This document shows positions 25,543 to 33,142 of a DNA stretch of 64,000 nt, in pieces. Within the stretch, counting starts at the first letter, position 1; each line of letters begins with the position of its first letter. This DNA comes from CAYUAG01 sp964554015 (GTDB lineage Bacteria; Zhuqueibacterota; QNDG01; CAYUAG01), in NCBI GenBank assembly GCA_964554015.1, contig CAZKMO010000002.1, positions 1 through 64,000 of the forward strand. The letters run 5' to 3'. The notes beneath the pieces are model-generated. The model was given only the letters and a program-made list of their open reading frames with translations, was not told the DNA's origin and made no database searches. Both the position numbers and the translations under genes were made by a program.

Positions 25543-27207
25543 ATGCAAAAATTAGTGAATTATCTTGTAATTCTAATATTCTTGATCAGTTGTCATTTTG
25601 CTCTAGGACAGAGTCTGGATAAATATATTGCCGAGGCAAACGAGCATTATCAATCCGGGGAAACAGGAAAAGCAGCTCAGGTAATGAAAAAAGCCGTGGA
25701 AAATTTTCCCGAAAATTCAACCGCCTGCTCCTATTTAGGATTTTATCAGGGCACCATGGCCGGAGAAACTGAAAATTTCATGCAGGCAGGTGAATTAATC
25801 GCACAATCTTATGAGAATCTGAACAAGGCAGTGGAACTTGATCCCAATAACCCTGTTGCCCGCTTTCATAGAGGACTCATGGGAATTAGTGTACCTTCCT
25901 TTATGAATAAACTGGATGAGGGAATAGCCGACCTCGAATTTTTAACCGAATTATCCCAGAAGGCTCCGGAGCAAGTACCTTCCGACCTCCTCATTTTCGG
26001 ATACGATTTTCTGGCTCAAGGATATCAGAAAAAAGGCAACCAAGCGGAAGCCGCTGCAACCTGGAAAAAAATAATTGAGCTTGCTCCTGAATCAGATATG
26101 GCCCATAAAGCAGAAAATATGATTTCTGGGTCAGCTTCCCCTTCCCCGGAAAAAGAAAAAAAACCTGAGGAGAAAAAATATACCCAAGCTGAGCTCAAAC
26201 AGCTGCAACAAAAAACAAAACAAAATCCGAATGATATTAACCTGCAGATTAAATTAGGGAAAGCCTATATCGACCAAGCACAATATGAAAAAGCAGATGA
26301 TATATTAAAAAATGTCATTCAGAAAGACTCCACCAATGTAAAAGCATACAAGCTGCTTATTGAAGCAGTGAATGGATTGGCCGGAAAAGGCTATGACCAG
26401 ACTATTTATGAGGATCAAAGCTACCGCACCAGGCTTGTTTTTGAAATAGGCAAATTGACCGATAAAGCAATTGCTTTGGCCCCTGATGATATTGCATTAC
26501 GGCTGAATCGGGGTATTACCGGTATCATGATGCCTTTTTTTCTAGGCAAGTTAGACCAAGGCATTGAGGATTTGAATTTTGTACTCGACAGTAAGGCTGA
26601 CCAGGAAGCAAAAGCAGAGGCTACCTACTGGCTGGGATATGCCTATCAAAAAAAGGCAATTACTAATTGGATAAAGGTCATAACCAAATATCCGGGTTCG
26701 GATGCTTCTCAGTATGCTTTTCAGAGCATGCGTCCTTCGGTAAAACATTTTAATCCAGCCGACTATAAAAAACCATTTGTGGACATTGACTTTATCCTGG
26801 GTTTTCAGGATGAACTGGCTCCTCAGACAGTGGTATGGATTGAGGATAAAAATGAAAATTTCATTAAAACCGTGTATGTCTCCGGATTCAGCGGATACGC
26901 CAAAGAAAAACAGGTGAATCTCCCTCAATGGTCCAACGCTTCCGATTATGTCGATGTGGATGGAGTGACTGGGGCCAGTATAGATGTGGGACATCATATT
27001 TATGTCTGGGATCTGAAAGATCATAAGGGAAATACAGTTAAAAAGGGAGAATATGTGGTCAAAATTGAAGTTGCTTACTGGCCCAGTATGGAATATCAAA
27101 TGGTATCTGTTCCCCTGACCATTGGCAGTGACAGCAAAAAGTCGGTGAAGGAAGAAGGCAATTTGATTCCCTATGCGGAAGTAAAATATTATGGGGAAGA
27201 TAAATAA
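25543..27207 (+). CDS. Exported TPR protein with C-terminal DUF2271-like domain
   Basis: 554 residues; N-terminal export signal ending near ALG-QS, though LISC at 14-17 could also be a lipobox. Residues 25-195 and 235-395 are two TPR-rich halves with clear internal duplication: ARFHRGLMGISVPSFMNKLD (106-125) resembles LRLNRGITGIMMPFFLGKLD (319-338). A KPEEKK linker lies between. Residues 405-540 match DUF2271: TVVWIEDKNENFIKTVY, VDGVTGASIDVGHHIYVWDL and KKGEYVVKIEVAYWP, a FlgD-like beta-sandwich of flavin-associated periplasmic proteins. Function unknown. AGGAGG (25533-25538) precedes the ATG. A good terminator follows, so it is a single-gene unit. Confidence 0.85.
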   Translation: MQKLVNYLVILIFLISCHFALGQSLDKYIAEANEHYQSGETGKAAQVMKKAVENFPENSTACSYLGFYQGTMAGETENFMQAGELIAQSYENLNKAVELDPNNPVARFHRGLMGISVPSFMNKLDEGIADLEFLTELSQKAPEQVPSDLLIFGYDFLAQGYQKKGNQAEAAATWKKIIELAPESDMAHKAENMISGSASPSPEKEKKPEEKKYTQAELKQLQQKTKQNPNDINLQIKLGKAYIDQAQYEKADDILKNVIQKDSTNVKAYKLLIEAVNGLAGKGYDQTIYEDQSYRTRLVFEIGKLTDKAIALAPDDIALRLNRGITGIMMPFFLGKLDQGIEDLNFVLDSKADQEAKAEATYWLGYAYQKKAITNWIKVITKYPGSDASQYAFQSMRPSVKHFNPADYKKPFVDIDFILGFQDELAPQTVVWIEDKNENFIKTVYVSGFSGYAKEKQVNLPQWSNASDYVDVDGVTGASIDVGHHIYVWDLKDHKGNTVKKGEYVVKIEVAYWPSMEYQMVSVPLTIGSDSKKSVKEEGNLIPYAEVKYYGEDK

Positions 27208-27248
27208 TTTGATTTTATTCTAATTATATAGAATTAAACCAGATTATG

Positions 27249-27281
27249 ATCGCCCGGAAGCACCACTCCGGGCGATTTTTA
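27249..27281 (+). terminator. Rho-independent terminator
   Basis: Perfect 10-bp stem ATCGCCCGGA (27249-27258) / TCCGGGCGAT (27267-27276) with an 8-nt loop, followed by TTTTT. It lies 42 bp after the TPR-DUF2271 stop and is the clearest terminator in the window. Confidence 0.92.
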
Positions 27282-27420
27282 TTTATTATCAAAAGTATTA
27301 TTGCAATCCCTGATAATTGTAACCGGGGAAAAAGCCTATTCTGCTTTTCTACCTGATCACTATATAAATTCGGCCGGCTCTATTCCTTCTGGTTGTATCA
27401 TAGTATTATTTTCCCTTTTA

Positions 27421-27490
27421 TTTAGGAAATATAATCTAAATCTGTTAAATTAATAGAAATTTTAGGAAAATACTTGCATTTATAGGAAAA
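27421..27490 (+). promoter_or_regulatory. Three direct repeats, candidate operator
   Basis: TTTAGGAAAT (27421-27430), TTTAGGAAAA (27461-27470) and TATAGGAAAA (27481-27490). Starts are 40 and 20 bp apart, so near the same face of the helix, and the third copy lies between the -35 and -10 boxes of the predicted promoter. The downstream gene begins with a DNA-binding domain, making autoregulation plausible. Confidence 0.5.
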
Positions 27491-27502
27491 AGTGACTATA
27501 TT
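27474..27502 (+). promoter_or_regulatory. Predicted sigma70-type promoter for HTH-EIIA/antiporter operon
   Basis: TTGCAT (27474-27479), 17 bp, TATATT (27497-27502); leader about 35 nt to the ATG at 27544. Confidence 0.6.
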
Positions 27503-27543
27503 TAAGCGTTATTTATCATAATCATGAATTAGGATGAAAGATT

Positions 27544-28197
27544 ATGGATACACTATTAACTCTGGAAGAAGTTTCCAAATACCTGCGGGTATCGGAACGT
27601 ACAGTCAAAGCCTGGGCTGCAAGTGGTAAATTGCCGGGCGGTAAACTGGGGGGTTCCTGGCGTTTCCGACAGGGAGATATTCAGGAATGGGTTAACAAAC
27701 AGCTGACTCCTCATAAACACAGCAGAGCTCTTCAAGGAGAATATTCCATCCGGACCCTATTAAAACCATCCAGGATTTATATTACCAATTTCAGTACCAA
27801 AGAGGAATTCTTAGACTTTTTTATTAAAAAGGGAGCTTCGGTGCCCGGTGTTTCGGAAGAGGCGGAAATTGCTGAGGCTGTGTATAAAAGAGAAAATTTG
27901 ATGAGTACGGGAATCGGACTTAATATTGCGGTTCCTCATGTTCGCCTTAATGAAGTTAAAAGTCTGAATATCTTTTTTGCCGTAAACAGCCATGATATTA
28001 ACGATTATGCATCTCTGGACAATCTACCTGTCCGTATCGGGATTTTTTTTGTGGTTGGCCGAAATCAGCATTCTGAATACATCAAAGCACTTTCTGTTTT
28101 GGTAGAACGGCTTAAAAACCACCTTATCCATGAGCAAGTACTTCAGGCAAGGTCGGAAAAGGATATCTATGATTCCTTAGTACAGGGAGATCTCTAA
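27544..28197 (+). CDS. Excisionase-type HTH fused to PTS EIIA (PtsN-like) domain
   Basis: Residues 4-52 form a MerR/excisionase-type winged helix (LTLEEVSKYLRVSERTVKAW, GSWRFRQGDIQEWV). Residues 70-215 are a fructose/nitrogen-type EIIA with the phosphorylatable histidine H132 in STGIGLNIAVPHVRL. No EIIB or EIIC is present, so it is a regulatory EIIA, like PtsN, reading the PTS phosphorylation state. The stop codon directly abuts the ATG of the antiporter gene, so the EIIA part probably regulates that transporter, and the HTH part may control transcription of the pair from the repeats upstream (inference). Confidence 0.9.
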   Translation: MDTLLTLEEVSKYLRVSERTVKAWAASGKLPGGKLGGSWRFRQGDIQEWVNKQLTPHKHSRALQGEYSIRTLLKPSRIYITNFSTKEEFLDFFIKKGASVPGVSEEAEIAEAVYKRENLMSTGIGLNIAVPHVRLNEVKSLNIFFAVNSHDINDYASLDNLPVRIGIFFVVGRNQHSEYIKALSVLVERLKNHLIHEQVLQARSEKDIYDSLVQGDL

Positions 28198-29862
28198 ATG
28201 AGTATTGGACTTTTCTTCCTTTTCAGCATTGGAATTCTGGGCGGCATTATCAGTGCCACCCTGCTTAAGAAAGTGAGAACACCTTATATTGTTGGATATA
28301 TTTTAACCGGATTGATTATTGGCCAAAGCGGATTTAAGTTAGTTACTTTAGCCGATCTGGAAAAATTGCAATCTTTTAATCTCTTTGCTCTGGGTCTGAT
28401 TGGCTTTCTGGTAGGTGCAGAAATAAAATTTGCAGATTTTCGGCGGTACGGCAAACAATTCTCCGCAATTCTTTTTGGGGAAGGATTCGGGGCATTTATC
28501 CTTGTCTCCGCTCTAACCGGAGGAGTTCTTTATTATATAACCAACTCCTGGAATATCGCTTTGGCGGGTGGACTAATATTCGGAGCCATATCTTCCGCTA
28601 CAGATCCGGCCTCAACCATGAGTGTTCTCTGGGAAAACCGGGCAGCAGGAATCGTAACCACGACCATCATTGCGGTTATTGCTCTGGATGATGCTTTGGC
28701 CATGTCTCTTTACGGTATCTTTTCAGGCATTGCAGAAATGCTGGTTGAGGGTGCTACCCATAACCTGTTTCATAATCTCATAAAAGTAGCAATTGAGTTA
28801 TCCGGCTCCTTGGTAGCCGGCTCAGCTATGGGTGTGATCACCATTCAGCTGTTAAGAAAACTTCACCAACATGAAAAAGCTGTGACCGCTTCTTTCGGAA
28901 TATTTCTTCTCTCCCTAGCTTTATCATTGCTTATGGGCCTGGATGAAATTATAGTGGCAATGATAGCAGGAATCATTATCGCCAACTGGGAACCCCTCCA
29001 CTCGGAACATTTTCTTAAATATATGAAAGGCATTGCTAACCCGGTGTATATTCTTTTCTTTGTATTTACCGGTGCACGTCTAACCCTGTCATCCATGCCG
29101 GTTTGGATCTGGATTATGGTTGGCCTTTATATCCTGGGACGCTCTTCTGGTAAGGTTTTAGGGGCCTTTCTAGGAGCACGGATTTCAAAGGCCAGACAAA
29201 CTGTAAAGCGATATACCGGGTTTGGTTTATTTTGTCAGGGCGGAGTTGTAATCGGGCTTGCCATCATGGCTGGTCACCATTTGAGAACCATTCCCATTAC
29301 TGCTGGTATTTCACTTGGTGATATTGTAATTTCCACCATTACCGCTACCACCTTTTTAATTCAACTGGTGGGGCCTCTTACTGTTAATTCTGCCATCCGT
29401 CATGCGGGCGAAGACGGCCTTGATATCACTATTGATGATCTTATTAAAGAGAGAAAAGTAAAAGATGTACTGTCTCCTGCTTCTCCGGTTGTGCTTCACG
29501 AACATACAACTGTTACTGATGCTATCCATATTTATTCATCTGAAGATGGCGAATTTATCCCGGTTATTGATGAACATGATGTACTTATCGGGATAGTAAC
29601 TTTTGAAAACCTTCGGGAAATTCTTCCCAATCCGGCACTCTGGTCCTGGTCTTTAGTAACAGATATAATGAGTTATGAGGTTGCCACTGTTAATCCGGAT
29701 CAGCCGCTCGATGCTGCCCTCGATCTTGCTCATTCCATCAATTACTCCAGAATTCCTGTGGTGAAAGAGGGTAAATTAATCGCGATGCTTAAAATAAGAG
29801 AAATTGAAAAAAATTTGAGAAACGAGCTTATCAAAAAACAGGAAAAAGCATTTACTTCTTGA
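28198..29862 (+). CDS. CPA2-family cation:proton antiporter with CBS pair
   Basis: Residues 1-400 make about 12-13 membrane helices of the Na/H or K/H exchanger type (KefB/NapA family): LLKKVRTPYIVGYILTGLIIG near the start, then SSATDPASTMSVLW and IIAVIALDDALAMSLYG, whose DPAS and DD pairs are in the ion-binding region. Residues 415-545 are two CBS domains (VKDVLSPASPVVLHEHTTVT and VTDIMSYEVATVNPDQPLDA) that usually bind adenine nucleotides. It starts immediately after the HTH-EIIA stop codon with no spacer. Likely role: pH or cation homeostasis under nucleotide and PTS control. Confidence 0.9.
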   Translation: MSIGLFFLFSIGILGGIISATLLKKVRTPYIVGYILTGLIIGQSGFKLVTLADLEKLQSFNLFALGLIGFLVGAEIKFADFRRYGKQFSAILFGEGFGAFILVSALTGGVLYYITNSWNIALAGGLIFGAISSATDPASTMSVLWENRAAGIVTTTIIAVIALDDALAMSLYGIFSGIAEMLVEGATHNLFHNLIKVAIELSGSLVAGSAMGVITIQLLRKLHQHEKAVTASFGIFLLSLALSLLMGLDEIIVAMIAGIIIANWEPLHSEHFLKYMKGIANPVYILFFVFTGARLTLSSMPVWIWIMVGLYILGRSSGKVLGAFLGARISKARQTVKRYTGFGLFCQGGVVIGLAIMAGHHLRTIPITAGISLGDIVISTITATTFLIQLVGPLTVNSAIRHAGEDGLDITIDDLIKERKVKDVLSPASPVVLHEHTTVTDAIHIYSSEDGEFIPVIDEHDVLIGIVTFENLREILPNPALWSWSLVTDIMSYEVATVNPDQPLDAALDLAHSINYSRIPVVKEGKLIAMLKIREIEKNLRNELIKKQEKAFTS

Positions 29863-29965
29863 TAAATATTGCCTTGATATAGAGAATATTTACACTACTC
29901 CACTATTGATACAAAAATAGGGGAAAATAAAGGGGCTGTCATCCTCCCCACAACTCATTAAAAAA

Positions 29966-30496
29966 ATGATAATAAAAACTACCCCGATCCCAGGTTTAAT
30001 AATTGTTCTCGGTTCACCAAACTCTGCCAAAGGAGAATTATACCGTATTGCCAGAGATCGATGTCAACGTGCCTGGGTTGAATACAAAAATAATAAAAAT
30101 TATAAAATACTGCTTACCGGTGGCTTTGGCTCACATTTCAATACCACTGAATATCCACATACGCATTATTTAAAAAAATATCTTACCGGGAAAGGGATTT
30201 CGGAACAGGATTTTGTGGAAGGGGTAGAAAGTAAAAATTCCCTGGAAGATGCTCTCCTTTCCAGGCCCGTAGTCTTGAAATATAACATAAAGAATATTAT
30301 TGTGGTTACTTCGGATTATCACTATGAGCGGGCTATGTATATTTTTGAAAATGTGTTTTCCAACCTTGCGGTAACCCTGAGATTCTCAATTTGCAAAACA
30401 AATAAAAATACCTGTGAAATTGATTTGAAATCACTAAAAAAACACGAAAAAGAAGCGATACTAAAACTAAAATCTGATAACTATTTTAAACAGTAG
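29966..30496 (+). CDS. DUF218/YdcF-SanA-ElyC-like protein
   Basis: 176 residues of a Rossmann-like DUF218 fold: GLIIVLGSPNSAKGELYRIA, ILLTGGFGSHFN, SKNSLEDALLS (the usual NTxED segment) and IIVVTSDYHYERAMYIF. DUF218 proteins act in envelope polysaccharide or vancomycin-tolerance roles but have no settled reaction. There is no membrane helix here, unlike SanA and ElyC, so it is probably cytoplasmic. ATG at 29966 has no good ribosome binding site, so the start is uncertain. Confidence 0.82.
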   Translation: MIIKTTPIPGLIIVLGSPNSAKGELYRIARDRCQRAWVEYKNNKNYKILLTGGFGSHFNTTEYPHTHYLKKYLTGKGISEQDFVEGVESKNSLEDALLSRPVVLKYNIKNIIVVTSDYHYERAMYIFENVFSNLAVTLRFSICKTNKNTCEIDLKSLKKHEKEAILKLKSDNYFKQ

Positions 30497-30515
30497 TTGT
30501 ATAAAGGAAAAGTTA

Positions 30516-30611
30516 AACCACAGAAAACACCAAGAAGTCACAAAGAAATAAATATTTTATAATAAAAACTTTGTGTGCTCTGCGTCTTCTTTGTGAACTT
30601 GGTGGTTAAAT
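30516..30611. repeat. Inverted repeat of the ACCAC(G)AAG family between convergent genes
   Basis: Arms AACCACAGAAAACACCAAG (from 30516) and CTTGGTGGTT (ending near 30609) with interior matches such as CACAAAG/CTTTGTG around an A/T loop. The arms pair imperfectly. It separates the convergent DUF218 and cupin genes and could form a hairpin in both transcripts. Related copies are at 1037-1135 and 45542-45625. Confidence 0.7.
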
Positions 30612-30634
30612 TTAATTTTTAAAGTTTATCTAAG

Positions 30635-31111
30635 TCAAATAAATTTTTTATACTCAGGAAAATTTGCTAATAATTTTTCTTTATTGGCTGTATCATCCAA
30701 TAAATAAGACATATCTTCAAATTCAAAACCAGGGGCAACCGTACAGCTCACCAGACTATACTCTCCGGTTGTTTCTGCAGCCATATAACATGCGGCCGGA
30801 ACAACCAGCGTATAACCAGCCTTTTGCTTTATTCCCAAAAGGATCTGCTTTATTTCCTGGCCATCAAAGGTGATGAGTTTAAGGGCATCTCCTTCATAAA
30901 AATTCCAAATTTCATCATGAACAATTTTATGAAATCTGCTGATCTGTTTTTCCATAAGGAAGTAATAAATATGGGTGGCTGCTGTTCTTGTTTTGTTTAT
31001 GACTGGAGAAGTAATATGAAAATCAGACCTGAACACTTCCCGGTAATACCCGCCTTCAGGATGGGGAATTAAATTATACTTTCTTATTACATTTTGAATA
31101 TGATGCTGCAT
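30635..31111 (-). CDS. Cupin superfamily protein, DUF985 family
   Basis: 158-residue cupin: YNLIPHPEGGYYREVFRS at the N-terminus, THIYYFLMEKQISRFHKIVHDEIWNFYEG, LVVPAACYMAAE and SLVSCTVAPGFEFEDM, the DUF985 signatures. The histidine and glutamate residues in HKIVHDE suit a metal site. The reaction is unknown. It lies 17 bp after the PhoU gene and may be co-transcribed with the phosphate symporter pair. Confidence 0.88.
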   Translation of the reverse strand: MQHHIQNVIRKYNLIPHPEGGYYREVFRSDFHITSPVINKTRTAATHIYYFLMEKQISRFHKIVHDEIWNFYEGDALKLITFDGQEIKQILLGIKQKAGYTLVVPAACYMAAETTGEYSLVSCTVAPGFEFEDMSYLLDDTANKEKLLANFPEYKKFI

Positions 31112-31128
31112 ACATACTTTAGTGTCTT

Positions 31129-31815
31129 TTAGGTATCAACCTCTATATTTCCTTTTTTGGTATAACCGATCTGATCAAAAGGATTGACAATACTGGTGGT
31201 AATATTTCTTAAATGTGAGTTGACTCTTTTTAACCATCGGAAATAGAGAGCTAAGGTCGCTGCTTTGCCCCCGCCGATGGTTCTGTCTTTTTCCTGGATT
31301 ATTTCAAAGGACCGCTGATCGCATTCAGGATTTATCCATTTGTATTCATTCAATAGAATCTTAGCTCCAGATTCATCACTGGCTTCCAGATATTTTTTAG
31401 TGCGGGAAAAATTATCTTTTACTGAATCTTCAATCTTTTTAAGACTCTCTTCAAACAGCCCCCCGTCAAGTCTGGCAGGATAGATAGTGGCCAGATCTAC
31501 AATATTTTTGGTGTAATCTCCAATACGTTCTATATCTATTACAATATTTATAAGAACCAGCCCTCCGGGAAGATCATTAGGTCCCTGAATTGTACAGTGG
31601 GTCATTACCTTTCTGCGCACATCCCTCTGGAATTTATTGACTTTAATATCTTTATGCTTGATTTCCTTTTTTACGATAGTATGCTCACTCTCCCGCAGTA
31701 CACTGATAGCCTCACAAAACATTTCATAGGTGATCTCCAGCATTTCAAATGATTCATTCCAGGCTTGTTCCAGCAGGTTATCAGATTTCCATATACTTAA
31801 AATTTGTTTCCACAT
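31129..31815 (-). CDS. PhoU-domain protein
   Basis: 228-residue helical-bundle protein with PhoU hallmarks (INIVIDIERIGDYTKNI near 90-106). A typical PhoU has two such repeats; here only the first metal-site motif is clear, and the second half (FEESLKKIEDSVKDNFSRTK) lacks the ExxxD pair. It follows the Na/Pi symporter by 43 bp, the classic pairing in which PhoU limits phosphate uptake. A dedicated PhoU for the Pst operon at 57378 is not seen, so it might serve both. Confidence 0.85.
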   Translation of the reverse strand: MWKQILSIWKSDNLLEQAWNESFEMLEITYEMFCEAISVLRESEHTIVKKEIKHKDIKVNKFQRDVRRKVMTHCTIQGPNDLPGGLVLINIVIDIERIGDYTKNIVDLATIYPARLDGGLFEESLKKIEDSVKDNFSRTKKYLEASDESGAKILLNEYKWINPECDQRSFEIIQEKDRTIGGGKAATLALYFRWLKRVNSHLRNITTSIVNPFDQIGYTKKGNIEVDT

Positions 31816-31858
31816 AGTGTCACCTCTTGTATAACTATATAATATAAAATAATTTTTA

Positions 31859-32953
31859 TTATGTCAATATTATTAGAATCGGGATAAAATGCAGCAATAT
31901 ATACACTACCACAAAAATTATCAGATGCTTATTAGATTTTGACGCTTTCGCACTGACAAATTTAGCCAGTCCGATCGGAATAAATTTCAAGGGGTAAAAT
32001 ATAATAATTCCAAAAATATTAAAGCATAAATGCGCGAATGCTACTGTTATGGCTACTTCATTCTGAGTAGCCAAAGCTGCTAATATGGTGGTTACGGTAG
32101 TGCCTATGTTTGCTCCTAAGGTATAGGGTAGAATTTGTCGTAAAGACAATAAACCTGCACCAGCAAGAGGTATAATAATGGAAGTGGTAACAGAACTACT
32201 TTGTACAACAGAAGTTATTAGCAAACCAAAAACAAATCCAATTAAATCATTCTTAAATAAATATTTATTTAGAATAGTTTCGACCTTGGTAAGTACCATG
32301 GATCTGATTTTCTTAACCAGAGTAGTGAGAGAAAAAAACAATAGAAATAATGATAATAGCATTAAGATTATACTTTGTAAAGGAAGAAAAGAGATTAAAT
32401 ATTCAATGGCATTAATGGCAGGATTTAGGATGAATTTAAGGGGATTGAATATTTCCATGCCACCAGCCTGGCAAAATCCCTTTTGAAAAATTCCAGCAGT
32501 TTTTTCGATAAAGTGAAAATTAATCTCCAAAGGAAATAATACTAAAACCGTACAAATATTAAAGAAATCGTGAACTATACTGGCGCCAAAGGCTCTTCTG
32601 AATTCAGTGCGAATTGAAATATGCCCTAGAGAAACTAAAGAGTTGGTTATGGTGGTACCAATGTTTGCTCCCATGATAATAGGTATAGCATTCTGAAGTG
32701 AAAGGGCTCCTCCGGCTACCATGCCCACCGTGATGGAAGTTGTGGTGGAAGAACTTTGAATAAGACTGGTAGAAACAATACCGATAAGCAGTCCTGCTGC
32801 CGGATTATTGGTCATAGTCAGCATGGTTTCGGCAAATCCTTTTCCGAATAATTTAAAAGAATGACCCAGAAGTTTGATGCTTAATAGAAACAGATATAGA
32901 ATGGCAACAATTATAATAAAATTTAAAATATAGGATAAATATTTTTTATTCAT
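31859..32953 (-). CDS. Na+/phosphate symporter family protein (NptA-like)
   Basis: 364-residue membrane protein with about eight to nine helices and the two inverted QSSS motifs that define the family: TSLIQSSSTTTSITVG (Q66) and SVVQSSSVTTSIII (about 250). Each is followed by a GANIGTT motif. It is the membrane half only, with the PhoU part encoded separately downstream, whereas many homologues are fused. Expected role: sodium-driven phosphate uptake or export at the inner membrane. Confidence 0.92.
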   Translation of the reverse strand: MNKKYLSYILNFIIIVAILYLFLLSIKLLGHSFKLFGKGFAETMLTMTNNPAAGLLIGIVSTSLIQSSSTTTSITVGMVAGGALSLQNAIPIIMGANIGTTITNSLVSLGHISIRTEFRRAFGASIVHDFFNICTVLVLFPLEINFHFIEKTAGIFQKGFCQAGGMEIFNPLKFILNPAINAIEYLISFLPLQSIILMLLSLFLLFFSLTTLVKKIRSMVLTKVETILNKYLFKNDLIGFVFGLLITSVVQSSSVTTSIIIPLAGAGLLSLRQILPYTLGANIGTTVTTILAALATQNEVAITVAFAHLCFNIFGIIIFYPLKFIPIGLAKFVSAKASKSNKHLIIFVVVYILLHFIPILIILT

Positions 32954-33002
32954 GTATTCTTAATAAATTTTTTATAAGTAATATATAAATGTTAATGAAG
33001 TT

Positions 33003-33030
33003 AATATAATCAATGTAACTGAAGAATCAA
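33003..33030 (-). promoter_or_regulatory. Possible sigma70-type promoter for Na/Pi symporter operon
   Basis: Read leftwards: TTGATT (33030-33025), 16 bp, TATATT (33008-33003); about 43 nt from the predicted start to the ATG at 32953. Weaker match than the others listed. Confidence 0.4.
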
Positions 33031-33124
33031 AATAAAATTTTCTTGACAAATAGCAAAATTATGCCCACTTTTACATAAGAAGTGTAATATGCCCATAATA
33101 TAAGCATGTATTCTTAAAATCAAC

Positions 33125-33142
33125 CATAATTGCGCAATTATG
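33125..33142. promoter_or_regulatory. 18-bp perfect palindrome covering the GWxTD start codon
   Basis: CATAATTGC followed by GCAATTATG; the last three bases are the ATG of the gene at 33140. No ribosome binding site is visible before it. The palindrome could be an operator or fold in the mRNA to hide the start codon. Confidence 0.6.

Noticed and set aside
26551..27099. 182-residue minus-strand frame
   Set aside because: Shadow of the conserved DUF2271 and TPR coding sequence.
33043..33048. TTGACA upstream of the GWxTD gene
   Set aside because: No -10-like hexamer lies 16-18 bp downstream.
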